Assembly: GCF_038070105.1 (NCBI RefSeq)
Contig: NZ_JBBPBZ010000002.1
Span: 2,120,001-2,184,000, forward strand
From: Methylocystis sp. IM3
GTDB taxonomy: Bacteria > Pseudomonadota > Alphaproteobacteria > Rhizobiales > Beijerinckiaceae
Length of the DNA stretch: 64,000 nucleotides
Direction: 5' to 3'
Both the position numbers and the translations under genes were made by a program. The notes beneath the pieces were generated by a model that was not told the origin of the DNA, made no database searches, and saw only the letters and a list, made by a program, of their open reading frames with translations. This document shows positions 47,145 to 55,606 of this stretch, one piece after another. The number at the start of each line of letters is the position of its first letter. Position 1 is the stretch's first letter.

Positions 47145-47169
47145 TGTCAAACACAGGAAAGTTTTGACA
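47145..47169. promoter_or_regulatory. Inverted repeat between integrase and att site
   Basis: TGTCAAA (47145-47151) and TTTGACA (47163-47169) form a dyad around an 11-base spacer. Its place between int and the attachment core suggests an integrase or excisionase arm site. Confidence 0.4.
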
Positions 47170-47215
47170 GTTTGGCTTTGCAAGGCTTTGAAAACAAAGG
47201 CGCTGGTTTAGTGGA

Positions 47216-47231
47216 TGGCGGCCCCGGCAGG
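47216..47231. other. Right attachment site of the island
   Basis: TGGCGGCCCCGGCAGG, the complement of the tRNA-Arg 3' end; exact copy of 36441-36456. Because this end keeps a complete tRNA gene, integration restores the tRNA. Confidence 0.82.
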
Positions 47232-47292
47232 ACTCGAACCTGCAACCTTCTGCTTCGAAGGCAGTTGCTCTATCCAGTTGAGCTACGGAGCC
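47216..47292 (-). tRNA. tRNA-Arg (anticodon TCG)
   Basis: 77 bases including an encoded CCA. Acceptor GGCTCCG pairs with CGGGGCC (one G-U). The anticodon stem CTGC/GCAG holds the loop CTTCGAA, anticodon TCG, which reads CGA. The T arm has GGTTCGAGTCC. The 3' end serves as the integration site of the island to its left. Confidence 0.95.
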
Positions 47293-47956
47293 GAGCGAAA
47301 CTCCTTTTAACCGATTCATCCCCGCGGCCGTAGCCACTCCGGGGATTTTCATCCCCACGCCGAGAGAGAAGGGAATTTGTGCTTTATCTTGATGAAAGCG
47401 GATAGCCGCCGGGCCGCACAGAGCGGCCCCCGAATGGAAAGGCCGTCCACGCAATTTGTCCGCTATCGTCGCGCCACGCGTAACCTTTCGCGCACGATCG
47501 GCTCGCCGAGCAATATCGGAAGCCGCGGCGTCCGCGAGACGATCAGCGCGCCCGGGACTGGCTTGTCTTGGACCCGGATGCGTCGGCGCAAAAGCGCCCC
47601 GACATTTCCCGAGTGGCGATGCGGGGCATGGGCGGGTTCCTGTCAGAGATAGTCGACGATTTCGACCTGTGCCGAATGCTATGTTGGCCCTTGCGATCGC
47701 CGCTCAGGGCCTCGAGAGCCGGCGCCCGAGTTCGTGATCAAGATCGCCATGGAGGAGCGCGCCGACGATCGGCGCCCGCGGGAGCCGCGCCCTGCCCTGC
47801 GTGACGAGCCAGAGGTTCCGGAAGCGAAGAGACGGCGCGGCGTGCGGGCGGAGTAGCGCCGCCCTGCCCGGCCGCGCTACCATCGCCGCCAGAGTCGCTT
47901 GGGCCGTCCTTACGCCTCGCCTTGCTCATAGCACATTGATAATTCGGGACTACCGT
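47293..47956. other. Gap with decayed coding traces, no supported gene
   Basis: 664 bases between the tRNA and murJ. Two frames on the plus strand look like pieces of one broken gene: 47487-47700 (with RDWLVLDPDASAQKRPDISR and GFLSEIVDDFDL) and 47733-47856 (with IKIAMEERADDRRPRE, ending at a TAG). They lie in different frames and lack good starts. I read them as a decayed host gene next to the integration hot spot. No family is recognised. Confidence 0.35.
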
Positions 47957-49510
47957 ATGATTCGCAGTCTTCTTTCCGTCGGCGGCTTCACCCTGCTCTC
48001 GCGCGTGACGGGGTTCATGTCGCTTGCGATGCAGTCGGCGATCATGGGCGCCGGCGCCGTGTCGGACGCCTTTTTCATTGCGCAGCGCCTGCCCAACAGT
48101 TTCCGCGCCATTTTCGGCGAGGGCGCCTTCAACGCCGCCTATATCCCCTCTTACGCCAAGGCGCTCGAGCAGGAGGGCGACGACTCGGCAGAGGAATTCG
48201 CCGGCGAGGTCTACACGCTGCTCCTCGTCTCGCAGATCGCCATCCTGATGCTGGTCTGGCTTTTCGCGCCGCAATTCGTCGGCCTGCTGGCGCCGGGCCT
48301 CGACGACCGGCCGGAGAAATTCGCCCTCGCCGTCAGCCTGACGCGCATCACCTTCCCCTATCTCCTGTTCATGACGCTTTTCGCCCAGCACATGGGCACG
48401 CTCAACGCCCATGGCCGCTTCGCCCTCCCAGCCTTCGCGCCCAATCTGATGAATCTCACCGTGATGGCGGCGCTGGCGCTCACGCTCGTCGCGCCGCGGC
48501 TGTTCCCAAATCCCGGCTATGCAGCAAGCTGGGGAGTGACGATCTCGGGCGCGCTGGAATTGGGCCTGCTGATGTGGGGCGCGCGGCAAATCGGCGTTTT
48601 GCGCGGCCTGCGCCGGCCGCATTGGGCGCGGGTGCGGGAGTTCTTCATCAAGCTCGGACCGGCGGTCATCGGCTCTGCGAGCCCGCAGATCGCCGTTTTC
48701 GCCGATACGATCCTGTCCTCCATGCTGGCCGACGGCGGCGTGTCGTCGATCTCCTACGCCGAGCGCCTCTATCAACTCCCCGTGGGCGTCATTGGCATTG
48801 CCGCCGGCACTGTGCTGCTCCCCGAGATGAGCCGCCGCATCGCCTCCGGCGACGTGGTCGGCGCGCATCAGGCGCAGAGCCGCACCATGGCGCTCACCAT
48901 CGCGCTGGCGGCGCCCTTTTTCGTCGCCTTCGACACGATGCCGGAATTGATCGTGGCGGGGCTCTTCATGCGCGGCAAGTTCACCGCGGGCGACGCCATC
49001 GCCGCCGGAGACGTGCTCGCCGCCTATGGCGCGGGGCTGATGGCGCTGGTGCTGATCGCCTCGGCGCGCGCAAGCTTCCAGTCGCGCGGAGACACCTCAA
49101 CGCCGATGAAAATCGCGCTCGCGGCGCTCGCTGTGAATGTCGCGCTCAAAGTGGCCCTTTTCCGCCCGCTCGGCGCGGTGGGGCTCGCGACGGCGACCTC
49201 GGTCGGGCTGTGGATCAATCTCGCCGCGCTGGTCGCGCTCGCCCTCGCCGAGGACTTTATGGCGTTCGATGGCGTTTTCGCCAAGGCGCTCGGCGCAACC
49301 TTCATCGCCTCAGCGATCCTCACGCTCATCGCGATCGTCGGGCGGGCGCCCGCCCTCGCCTTCGGCCTCCACTTCGGAGCGTTCGCCAATCTCGTCGCCC
49401 TGATGACGCTCGGCGCCGTGGGCGCGGTGATATACGCGGCCCTTCTTGCCGGCGTACTCCACGCCGCCGGCGTCAGGCTCGCCACGTTGCGCGGGCGCGG
49501 GAAACCCTGA
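47957..49510 (+). CDS. murJ: Lipid II flippase MurJ
   Basis: A protein of 517 residues with about 14 membrane segments. The N-terminus (LLSVGGFTLLSRVTGFMSLA) and the QRLPNSFRAIFGEGAFNAAYIP stretch (G-E-G-A turn in the middle) are signatures of MurJ/MviN. It flips the peptidoglycan precursor lipid II to the periplasm. Start at 47957 gives the family N-terminus; the open frame extends to 47801. It is usually near glnD or trpS in relatives; here it stands alone beside the island. Confidence 0.94.
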   Translation: MIRSLLSVGGFTLLSRVTGFMSLAMQSAIMGAGAVSDAFFIAQRLPNSFRAIFGEGAFNAAYIPSYAKALEQEGDDSAEEFAGEVYTLLLVSQIAILMLVWLFAPQFVGLLAPGLDDRPEKFALAVSLTRITFPYLLFMTLFAQHMGTLNAHGRFALPAFAPNLMNLTVMAALALTLVAPRLFPNPGYAASWGVTISGALELGLLMWGARQIGVLRGLRRPHWARVREFFIKLGPAVIGSASPQIAVFADTILSSMLADGGVSSISYAERLYQLPVGVIGIAAGTVLLPEMSRRIASGDVVGAHQAQSRTMALTIALAAPFFVAFDTMPELIVAGLFMRGKFTAGDAIAAGDVLAAYGAGLMALVLIASARASFQSRGDTSTPMKIALAALAVNVALKVALFRPLGAVGLATATSVGLWINLAALVALALAEDFMAFDGVFAKALGATFIASAILTLIAIVGRAPALAFGLHFGAFANLVALMTLGAVGAVIYAALLAGVLHAAGVRLATLRGRGKP

Positions 49511-49604
49511 CGCCCGCGAGAAAATCGGCAGAGCTCCACGCCGCCGCGCCGCCGCCCTGCGCGCCGCGCGGCATGGCCGGCCTGGCGACGTCACCTTCGC
49601 GGCG

Positions 49605-49991
49605 TTACAGGAACTGCGACAGGCCCGGAATCGCATTGGCGACCTGCTGCATCTTCTCCTTGCCCACGACGCCCTCCGCATAACCGAAGATTTCATGGCC
49701 GAGCTTGTGAATCTGGCTCATATCGAGGCCGAGACCGTTGAGCCTGGCGCCGAGGCCCATCAGGCCGGAGCCAAGGAGGCCGCCGAGCAACCCACCCATG
49801 CCTTTTGCGTCTCCCGCCGCCGATGCTTCATCCGCCGCTTCGCGCGCGCCGGCGACCTTGTCGAAAAACTCGCCCATGGCGCCGTCGGGAAGCTCCTTAT
49901 TGAGGAAGGAGAGCACGTGGCCGATGGCGGTTCTCGCGACCCCGGCCTCGACCCCGAGCGCAGCCGAAACGCGCGCAATCAATTCATCCAT
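49605..49991 (-). CDS. DUF2267-like small protein, copy A
   Basis: A protein of 128 residues: a helical N-terminus (ELIARVSAALGVEAGVARTAIGHVLSFL), then KELPDGAMGEFFDKVAGARE, a glycine-rich turn (GMGGLLGGLLGSGLMG) and helices. The pattern matches DUF2267-type proteins of unknown function. A relative with the same layout lies at 51148-51600 (AIGHVLMFLRDEVPDGLVGEF). The two flank a DUF4424 gene. Confidence 0.7.
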   Translation of the reverse strand: MDELIARVSAALGVEAGVARTAIGHVLSFLNKELPDGAMGEFFDKVAGAREAADEASAAGDAKGMGGLLGGLLGSGLMGLGARLNGLGLDMSQIHKLGHEIFGYAEGVVGKEKMQQVANAIPGLSQFL

Positions 49992-50111
49992 CGAGAATCC
50001 TCCGCTTTGGCTTTCTGAAGTCTTGCCGCCCGCGGCTCGGATTGCAAGCTGCGGACGCCATTGAGCGTCCCACGTCCTCAATATAAGCTTCGCTGGTTTC
50101 CGGAGGGGCGC

Positions 50112-51107
50112 ATGTTTCGATTTTTCGCGACCGTTCTGGCGCTGACCCTCGAACTTGCGGCGACGTCGTCATCCCGCGCCAATGACACGGCCGCCGAAAC
50201 GGCGCTGGGCGGGCTGGCGCTCAAACAATCCGATTCCATCTCGATGGATAGCGAGGATCTCTATGTTTCGCCCGAACGCGTCCGCGTGAAATATCGCTTC
50301 ACCAATATCACGGATGAAGTCGTCGAGACCGTCGTCGCGTTTCCGCTGCCCGACATTCCCCCTTATTCAGAAGAAAACAAGACCTACTGGGCGAATCCGG
50401 CCGATCTGAAATTTCGTACGACCATCGACGGCAAGCCGGTTTCATTCGATATCGTCCAGCAAGCAATCTTCAAGGGCAAGGATGTCACGGCCCGCCTCCA
50501 GACGCTGAAGGTTCGCTTGAATTACAGGGATCCGGCATTTGAAGCGGCGCTCAACGAGGCCCCGCAGGCTGAGCGCAAGAAGCTGATCACTGAGGGGCTT
50601 CTCAAGGATGAAGGCGTCGGAGGCCAACACTCTTACGAGCCGCAATGGTCGCTGCGCACGATCGTGACGCGCAGACAGACATTCCCGCCGAAGACGACTG
50701 TCTCCGTCGAACATGAATATGCCCCGCTCGCAGGCGGCAGCCTCGCCGGCTATCTTTCCGCAAGCCAGCGGAAAACAAGCGAGTTCAAGGGAAAGCAGCG
50801 CAAATACTGCATCGAAAGGGATTGGCTCGCGAGCTTCGACCGGCGCGCAGGAAAGACGGAAGCGGGCGATGCTTATGGGGAAATCTGGCTGGGTTATGTG
50901 CTGACCACCGGCGCGAACTGGAAAGGCCCCATCGGTGAATTTCGCCTCGTCGTCGACAAGGGCAACGCCGACAGGCTCGTGAGTTTCTGCGCGGACGGCG
51001 TAAAGAAAATTTCGGATACGCAGTTCGAGGTGAGACAGAAGAATTTCACGCCCAGGAAAGATCTGGAAATATTGATCGTCGAGTGGCTGCGATCAGCGGA
51101 CAAGTAA
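50112..51107 (+). CDS. DUF4424 family secreted protein
   Basis: A protein of 331 residues. Signal peptide (FRFFATVLALTLELAATSSSRA), then a beta-rich domain with LGGLALKQSDSISMDSEDLY, VRVKYRFTN and VAFPLPDIP, the typical start of DUF4424 proteins. The C-terminal half has two cysteines (KYCIERDW and VSFCADG). Periplasmic, role unknown. GGAGGGG precedes the ATG at 50112. It lies between two leftward DUF2267-like genes. Confidence 0.85.
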   Translation: MFRFFATVLALTLELAATSSSRANDTAAETALGGLALKQSDSISMDSEDLYVSPERVRVKYRFTNITDEVVETVVAFPLPDIPPYSEENKTYWANPADLKFRTTIDGKPVSFDIVQQAIFKGKDVTARLQTLKVRLNYRDPAFEAALNEAPQAERKKLITEGLLKDEGVGGQHSYEPQWSLRTIVTRRQTFPPKTTVSVEHEYAPLAGGSLAGYLSASQRKTSEFKGKQRKYCIERDWLASFDRRAGKTEAGDAYGEIWLGYVLTTGANWKGPIGEFRLVVDKGNADRLVSFCADGVKKISDTQFEVRQKNFTPRKDLEILIVEWLRSADK

Positions 51108-51147
51108 AGGATGTGACGCGACGCCGCCGCGTCACTCCTGCGTTCCA

Positions 51148-51600
51148 TCACGCACGCGGGCGCGCCTCGCTCTTTTCTGCTTGAGGCGGCGAGGCCATGC
51201 CGGAACGCTCGGCGATGGCCGGCAGCATGGCCCGGATTCTGGCGACGCCCTCGGAGCCGATCAGTATTTCGGCGCGCGCCAGGATTTCTTCGAGCAGCGA
51301 CCGGCTTTGCGCCTCGCTCAACCCGAGATTGGCGAGCTTGCCGATAAGAATGTTGAGATCGGCGCGACCATGTCCCATGAGGCTGGTCAGGCCCTCGATC
51401 GCCTGCGTCACGCCGCCGTCGCCTCTGGCCTGTGCGGCCGCGACAGCCTCGCGAGCGCCTTTCATCTTGTCGATGAATTCCCCGACGAGCCCATCGGGAA
51501 CTTCGTCCCGCAGAAACATCAGCACATGACCGATCGCGGCTTTTGCGATCGCCGGATCGAGCGCGGTCTTCTCGACCACGCGTCTGGACAACTCTTCCAT
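51148..51600 (-). CDS. DUF2267-like small protein, copy B
   Basis: A protein of 150 residues with the same plan as the gene at 49605: AIAKAAIGHVLMFLRDEVPDGL, EFIDKMKGAREAVAAAQARG, then helices and a charged tail. The glycine-rich turn of copy A is absent. Divergence between the copies is large, so the duplication is old. Unknown function. Confidence 0.68.
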   Translation of the reverse strand: MEELSRRVVEKTALDPAIAKAAIGHVLMFLRDEVPDGLVGEFIDKMKGAREAVAAAQARGDGGVTQAIEGLTSLMGHGRADLNILIGKLANLGLSEAQSRSLLEEILARAEILIGSEGVARIRAMLPAIAERSGMASPPQAEKSEARPRA

Positions 51601-51664
51601 GACATCCCTCCCTTAAGGGATTACAGGAAGCGAAATGTCGCGGCTCCGTCGGCCGTCAAGCCCT

Positions 51665-52897
51665 TCAGGCGGCGTCGAGACCGTAGAGCGAATGCAGCGT
51701 ACGGACCGCGAGCTCCGTATAGGCCTCGTCGATCAGCACCGAGAATTTGATTTCCGAGGTCGTGATCGCGCGAATGTTCACGCCGCGCTCGGACAGCGCA
51801 CGAAAAGCGCGCGCCGCGACACCGGCGTGACTCCTCATGCCGATGCCGATCGCCGAAACCTTGGCCACGTCCTTCTCGCCCGCCATGCTGGCGAAGCCGA
51901 TCTCATCCTTGATCTTGGAGAGCAACGCATGGGCGCGTTCGTAATCCGCGGAGCCGACGGTGAAGGTCATGTCCGTCATGCCATCCTCGGAGACGACCTG
52001 CACGATCATGTCCACATTGATGCCCGCTTCGGCCAGCGGCATGAACACGGCGGCGGCCACGCCCGGCTTGTCGGCGACGCGGCGGAGCGTGATCTGCGCT
52101 TCGTCGCGCGAGAAGGCGATGCCTGTGACGACCTGGGCTTCCACAATATCCTCCTCGTTGCAGATGAGTGTCCCCTCGCCGGGATTGGCCGGATCGTCGA
52201 AGGAGGAGCGCACATAGGTCGGCACCTTGTGCACCATCGCCACCTCGACCGAGCGAACCTGCAAAACCTTGGCGCCGAGCGACGCCATCTCCAGCATTTC
52301 CTCGAATGCGACGCGCGGCATGCGGCGCGCCTTGGGAACGACGCGCGGATCGGTCGTATAGACGCCGTCGACGTCCGTATAAATGTCGCAGCGGTCGGCG
52401 TGAATCGCCGCCGCGAGCGCCACGGCGCTCGTGTCCGAGCCGCCGCGGCCGAGCGTCGTAATGCGGCCGGTTTCCTTGTGGACGCCCTGGAAGCCGGCGA
52501 CCACGGCGACCTCGCCGCGTCCGAAACCCTCCACGATTCCCTCGCCGTCGATCGCCTCGATACGGGCGGACCCATGGGCGTCATTGGTGCAGATCGGCGC
52601 CTGCCAGCCGAGCCAGGAGCGGGCCGAGATCCCGAGTTCCTGAAGCGCAATGGCGAGAAGGCCGGCCGTCACCTGCTCGCCGGAGGCGACGACGGCGTCA
52701 TATTCCTTGAGATCGTAGAGAGGCGCGGCCTCCTTGCACCAGGCGACGAGCTCATTGGTTTTGCCCGACATGGCGGAGACCACCACCGCAACCTCGTGGC
52801 CGGCGTCGACCTCGCGTTTCACATGGCGCGCGACATTGCGTATGCGCTCGACATTGGCGACCGAGGTGCCGCCGAATTTCATGACAAGACGTGACAT
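51665..52897 (-). CDS. lysC: Aspartate kinase
   Basis: A protein of 410 residues. The catalytic start LVMKFGGTSVANVERI and the GRGGSDTSAVALAAA loop belong to the amino-acid kinase fold. Two ACT domains follow (about 265-405) that bind lysine and threonine for feedback control. First step to Lys, Thr, Met and diaminopimelate. ATG at 52897 gives the family start; the frame extends to 52960. Divergent from ubiG, as in other Hyphomicrobiales. Confidence 0.96.
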   Translation of the reverse strand: MSRLVMKFGGTSVANVERIRNVARHVKREVDAGHEVAVVVSAMSGKTNELVAWCKEAAPLYDLKEYDAVVASGEQVTAGLLAIALQELGISARSWLGWQAPICTNDAHGSARIEAIDGEGIVEGFGRGEVAVVAGFQGVHKETGRITTLGRGGSDTSAVALAAAIHADRCDIYTDVDGVYTTDPRVVPKARRMPRVAFEEMLEMASLGAKVLQVRSVEVAMVHKVPTYVRSSFDDPANPGEGTLICNEEDIVEAQVVTGIAFSRDEAQITLRRVADKPGVAAAVFMPLAEAGINVDMIVQVVSEDGMTDMTFTVGSADYERAHALLSKIKDEIGFASMAGEKDVAKVSAIGIGMRSHAGVAARAFRALSERGVNIRAITTSEIKFSVLIDEAYTELAVRTLHSLYGLDAA

Positions 52898-53063
52898 GGA
52901 ACCGCGTTCGAAACCGGGCGCCGCTGTGCGGCGAGCGACCGAAGAGACCCTATTCGCCAATCCGGCAAAGCGGGCGTATATGTGACCGCGCCCGCCCCCC
53001 TGTCAACGGCGTAGGCCGCCCAATTCATTGCGGCGAAGACCCGGCCCAGAAGAGGTTCTCCAA

Positions 53064-53837
53064 GTGTCCGAAGAGGCGACCACCCCCCGTTCCGCCAGCG
53101 TCAACCCCGAGGATGTCGCGCGCTTCAACCGCCTCGGCGAGCTGTGGTGGGACAAGAAGGGCAAGATGGGGATTTTGCACGACATCAATCCCATCCGCGT
53201 CACCTATATCCGCGACCACGTCCGCCGCTTCCTCCTCGGCGATCACAGCGCGCTGAACGAAGCGCCCGAGCGGCCGCTCCAAGGCGTGCGAATCGCCGAC
53301 ATCGGCTGCGGCGGCGGCATCCTGAGCGAATCGCTCGCCGAACTCGGCGCGAGCGTCACGGGGATCGACCCGGCCCCCAACAATATCGCCGTCGCCAGCC
53401 GCCACGCCGAGAAAATGGGGCTCGAGATCGACTACCGGAACATCACCGCAGAGACCCTGGCCGAGACCGGCGAGCAATTCGACGCCGTCGCGGCGCTGGA
53501 GGTCATCGAGCATGTCGAGGGTCCCCGCGAATTCATCGCCATGCTCTCGCGGCTCGTGAAGCCGGGCGGCCTCATCTTTCTCGCCACCATCGACCGGACG
53601 ATGAAAAGCTATGTTTTTGCGATTCTCGGCGCGGAATATGTCCTCGGCTGGGTGCCCAAGGGAACGCACGACCACGACAAATTCATCCGCCCCGACGAGC
53701 TTTCCGCCTGGCTGCGCCGCGCCGGCATGCGCGAAATCGACCGCGCCGGCATGAGCTTCCAGCCCTTCACGCGCAGCTGGCGAAAGAGCCACGACACGGA
53801 TGTAAATTATCTGATGGCGGCCAAAAAAGAGCCCTGA
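53064..53837 (+). CDS. ubiG: Ubiquinone biosynthesis O-methyltransferase UbiG
   Basis: A protein of 257 residues from GTG 53064 (AGAGG-type site before it). VARFNRLGELWWDKKGKMG is the UbiG N-terminal signature, and IADIGCGGGILSESLA binds SAM. It methylates two hydroxyls during ubiquinone synthesis at the membrane face. A TTG at 53028 would add 12 residues without homologous character. Confidence 0.94.
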   Translation: MSEEATTPRSASVNPEDVARFNRLGELWWDKKGKMGILHDINPIRVTYIRDHVRRFLLGDHSALNEAPERPLQGVRIADIGCGGGILSESLAELGASVTGIDPAPNNIAVASRHAEKMGLEIDYRNITAETLAETGEQFDAVAALEVIEHVEGPREFIAMLSRLVKPGGLIFLATIDRTMKSYVFAILGAEYVLGWVPKGTHDHDKFIRPDELSAWLRRAGMREIDRAGMSFQPFTRSWRKSHDTDVNYLMAAKKEP

Positions 53838-53886
53838 CGGGCCCGCCGCCTTGTTCGGGCCAGAAGCGGAAAGTAGAATTTTGCCG

Positions 53887-54636
53887 ATGTTGAACGAATC
53901 AACGCTCCCCTTCTTCCCCCGGCGCGCGAATCGCCTTGTCGGACTGTCGCTCGCGACCGCCCTTTCGGTCGCCTTCGCCGCCGCGCCCATCCCGGCGCTC
54001 GCCAGGGACAAGCCGGCGCCCGCGAAAGACGCCAAGGACAAAAAGGACGCCAAGTCGACAGAAGACTCCGCCCAGGACGCCGGCAAGAAGGACAAGAAAG
54101 CCGGCAAGAACGACAAGGCGGACAAATCGGCCAAGCCCGATAAAGCGGACAAGACCGACAAAGCGGGCGATAGGGGCGACAGCGGCGGCTCCGGCAAACC
54201 GGAACAACTGGGAACCTATGGCGAATGGGGTGCCTATCTGGCGGTCAGCGGCCGTGACAAGACCTGCTACGCTCTTGGCCAGCCGAAAGACCGCCAGCCA
54301 AAGACCAAGCTGAAGGACACGCCCGGATATGTCTTCATTTCCTCGCGTCCTGGCGAGGGCGTTCGCAACGAGGTCGCGATCAACCTCGGTTATGCAACCA
54401 AGGACGGCTCCGCCGCCACCGCCCAGATCGATGGCGAGGATTGGGAGCTGATCACCAAGGGCACGAACGCCTGGGTGAAGGATCAGGGGAAAGAGAAAGA
54501 GTTTGTCGGGGCCCTGCGCGGCGGCGGCAAGCTGATCGTCAAGGCGGCCTCTTCCAAGGGCACGACGACCATCGACACCTATGCGCTGAAAGGGCTCTCG
54601 GACGCGCTCGCGCGCGTCGCTCAGGAGTGCAAATAG
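53887..54636 (+). CDS. Invasion-associated locus B (IalB)-like secreted protein
   Basis: A protein of 249 residues. A signal region (LVGLSLATALSVAFAAAPIPALA) is followed by about 60 residues of Lys/Asp/Ala low-complexity linker (KDKKDAKSTEDSAQDAG and similar) and the IalB domain from about 110 (LGTYGEWGAYLAVSGRDKTCYA to the final QECK). Named from Bartonella, the family is widespread in non-pathogenic Hyphomicrobiales and is probably an envelope stress or adhesion protein. Single-gene unit with its own terminator. Confidence 0.85.
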   Translation: MLNESTLPFFPRRANRLVGLSLATALSVAFAAAPIPALARDKPAPAKDAKDKKDAKSTEDSAQDAGKKDKKAGKNDKADKSAKPDKADKTDKAGDRGDSGGSGKPEQLGTYGEWGAYLAVSGRDKTCYALGQPKDRQPKTKLKDTPGYVFISSRPGEGVRNEVAINLGYATKDGSAATAQIDGEDWELITKGTNAWVKDQGKEKEFVGALRGGGKLIVKAASSKGTTTIDTYALKGLSDALARVAQECK

Positions 54637-54668
54637 CCTTTCCCGCCTTTTTCCCTGATCCGCCGATT

Positions 54669-54701
54669 GAGAACGCCCGCGGCCACGCCGCGGGCGTTCT
54701 C
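54669..54701 (+). terminator. Terminator of the IalB-like gene
   Basis: A perfect 15-base stem, GAGAACGCCCGCGGC / GCCGCGGGCGTTCTC, around CAC, followed by ATTTC. It is symmetrical and could act in both directions. Confidence 0.88.
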
Positions 54702-54703
54702 AT

Positions 54704-55165
54704 TTCTGGCCTGGGCTGCAGATTTACAGAATAGATTTGGTCCAGTCAGACAAAATCTCGTAGGTCCAAGTATAGTTACCAATGACTCCACGGCCTGTGG
54801 TCCTTTCTAGCCAAGCCGTTGTCGGTCATTTTGAGCCAGTCAACGACGGCTTCCCCCTGTTGCCTTGTTGGCGAGCGATGGCTGGATCGCCTAGAGGCCA
54901 TGGGTGTTTTGGGCCATCGCTCTCTCTTGTCGATGCTGTGAGCCCGGCCGCCTGCGCGGTGGCCGGGCTTTGCGCCCACACGGCCGTCAACATGCAAGAC
55001 CAGAACTGGCTCATTAGACCAGTTCTGCGATTTTTTACGTCTATACTATATCCAGTAATTTTATTACTTCATTAATGCGTCCTTTTGTCGCGTTTTATCT
55101 TGCCTTCTTCAATTTGATCGGATAGAAACAAGGCCTCGTCTCAACGAAAACAATGGGAGGGAAAC
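54704..55165. other. Gap with hairpin and AT-rich promoter region, no supported gene
   Basis: Open frames on both strands (for example 54776-54997 leftward, ending DHRPWSHW) have no start signal or family and are not called. A GCCCGGCC/GGCCGGGC hairpin followed by TTT lies at 54942-54970 and looks like a terminator of a lost gene. 55020-55140 is AT-rich (TATACTATATCC, TAATTTTATTAC) and probably holds the promoter of the next small gene. Confidence 0.4.
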
Positions 55166-55333
55166 ATGTCTGTTAACGTTCACGGCGGCGCCGAGGTCGG
55201 AAAAATCCTGCTCTACATCGGCGGCTTCGTCGTCTTCGTCGTTATCGCCCTGACGTGGGTTCCGGAGCTGATTTCTCCGGACAGCGCCAACATCACCGGC
55301 AACACCGGCTCGACTGCGCGCATGATCCAGTAA
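55166..55333 (+). CDS. Small single-span membrane protein, 55 residues
   Basis: The central hydrophobic segment (ILLYIGGFVVFVVIALTWV) is one membrane span, with the short N-terminus SVNVHGGAEVGK and a polar tail ending TARMIQ. A very strong GGGAGGG ribosome site six bases upstream, an AT-rich upstream region and a strong terminator right after it suggest a well-expressed monocistronic gene. No family recognised; size and shape recall small accessory subunits of membrane enzymes. Confidence 0.7.
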   Translation: MSVNVHGGAEVGKILLYIGGFVVFVVIALTWVPELISPDSANITGNTGSTARMIQ

Positions 55334-55344
55334 GAGAAGCGAAC

Positions 55345-55376
55345 GGCGTTCCGGGCTCCTGCTGGCCCGGAACGCC
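55345..55376 (+). terminator. Terminator of the 55-residue gene
   Basis: GGCGTTCCGGGC and GCCCGGAACGCC, perfect 12-base arms around an eight-base loop, starting 11 bases after the stop. Only a weak T content follows (ATGATCT). Confidence 0.78.
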
Positions 55377-55489
55377 ATGATCTGGCGGCGCTCGAAATTT
55401 TCCTGCTCGAGCCTGTTGCAATGCCAGATCGATTGATGCATAAGACGCCTCGTCGGCGGCTGGTGGCCAGCCAAACCGGCGAAACGGAT

Positions 55490-55564
55490 GCGGGTGTAGC
55501 TCAGGGGTAGAGCACAACCTTGCCAAGGTTGGGGTCGAGGGTTCGAATCCCTTCGCCCGCTCCA
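55490..55564 (+). tRNA. tRNA-Gly (anticodon GCC)
   Basis: 75 bases with encoded CCA. Acceptor GCGGGTG pairs with CGCCCGC. The anticodon stem CAACC/GGTTG holds loop TTGCCAA, anticodon GCC. The T arm has GGTTCGAATCC. Reads GGC and GGT. Confidence 0.95.
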
Positions 55565-55606
55565 AAGAAACTCTCCGCGAAAACCCTAAAGCGGAGGTCG
55601 GGGTAG

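Noticed and set aside
47065..47454. Leftward ORF of 129 residues across the tRNA-Arg gene
   Set aside because: Its middle (SVAQLDRATAFEAEGCRFESC) is the well-known translation of a tRNA and its flank; it overlaps the integrase end and has no coding signal.
54776..54997. Leftward ORF of 73 residues and rightward ORF of 97 residues over it
   Set aside because: No start signal, no family, and a terminator-like hairpin lies inside both.
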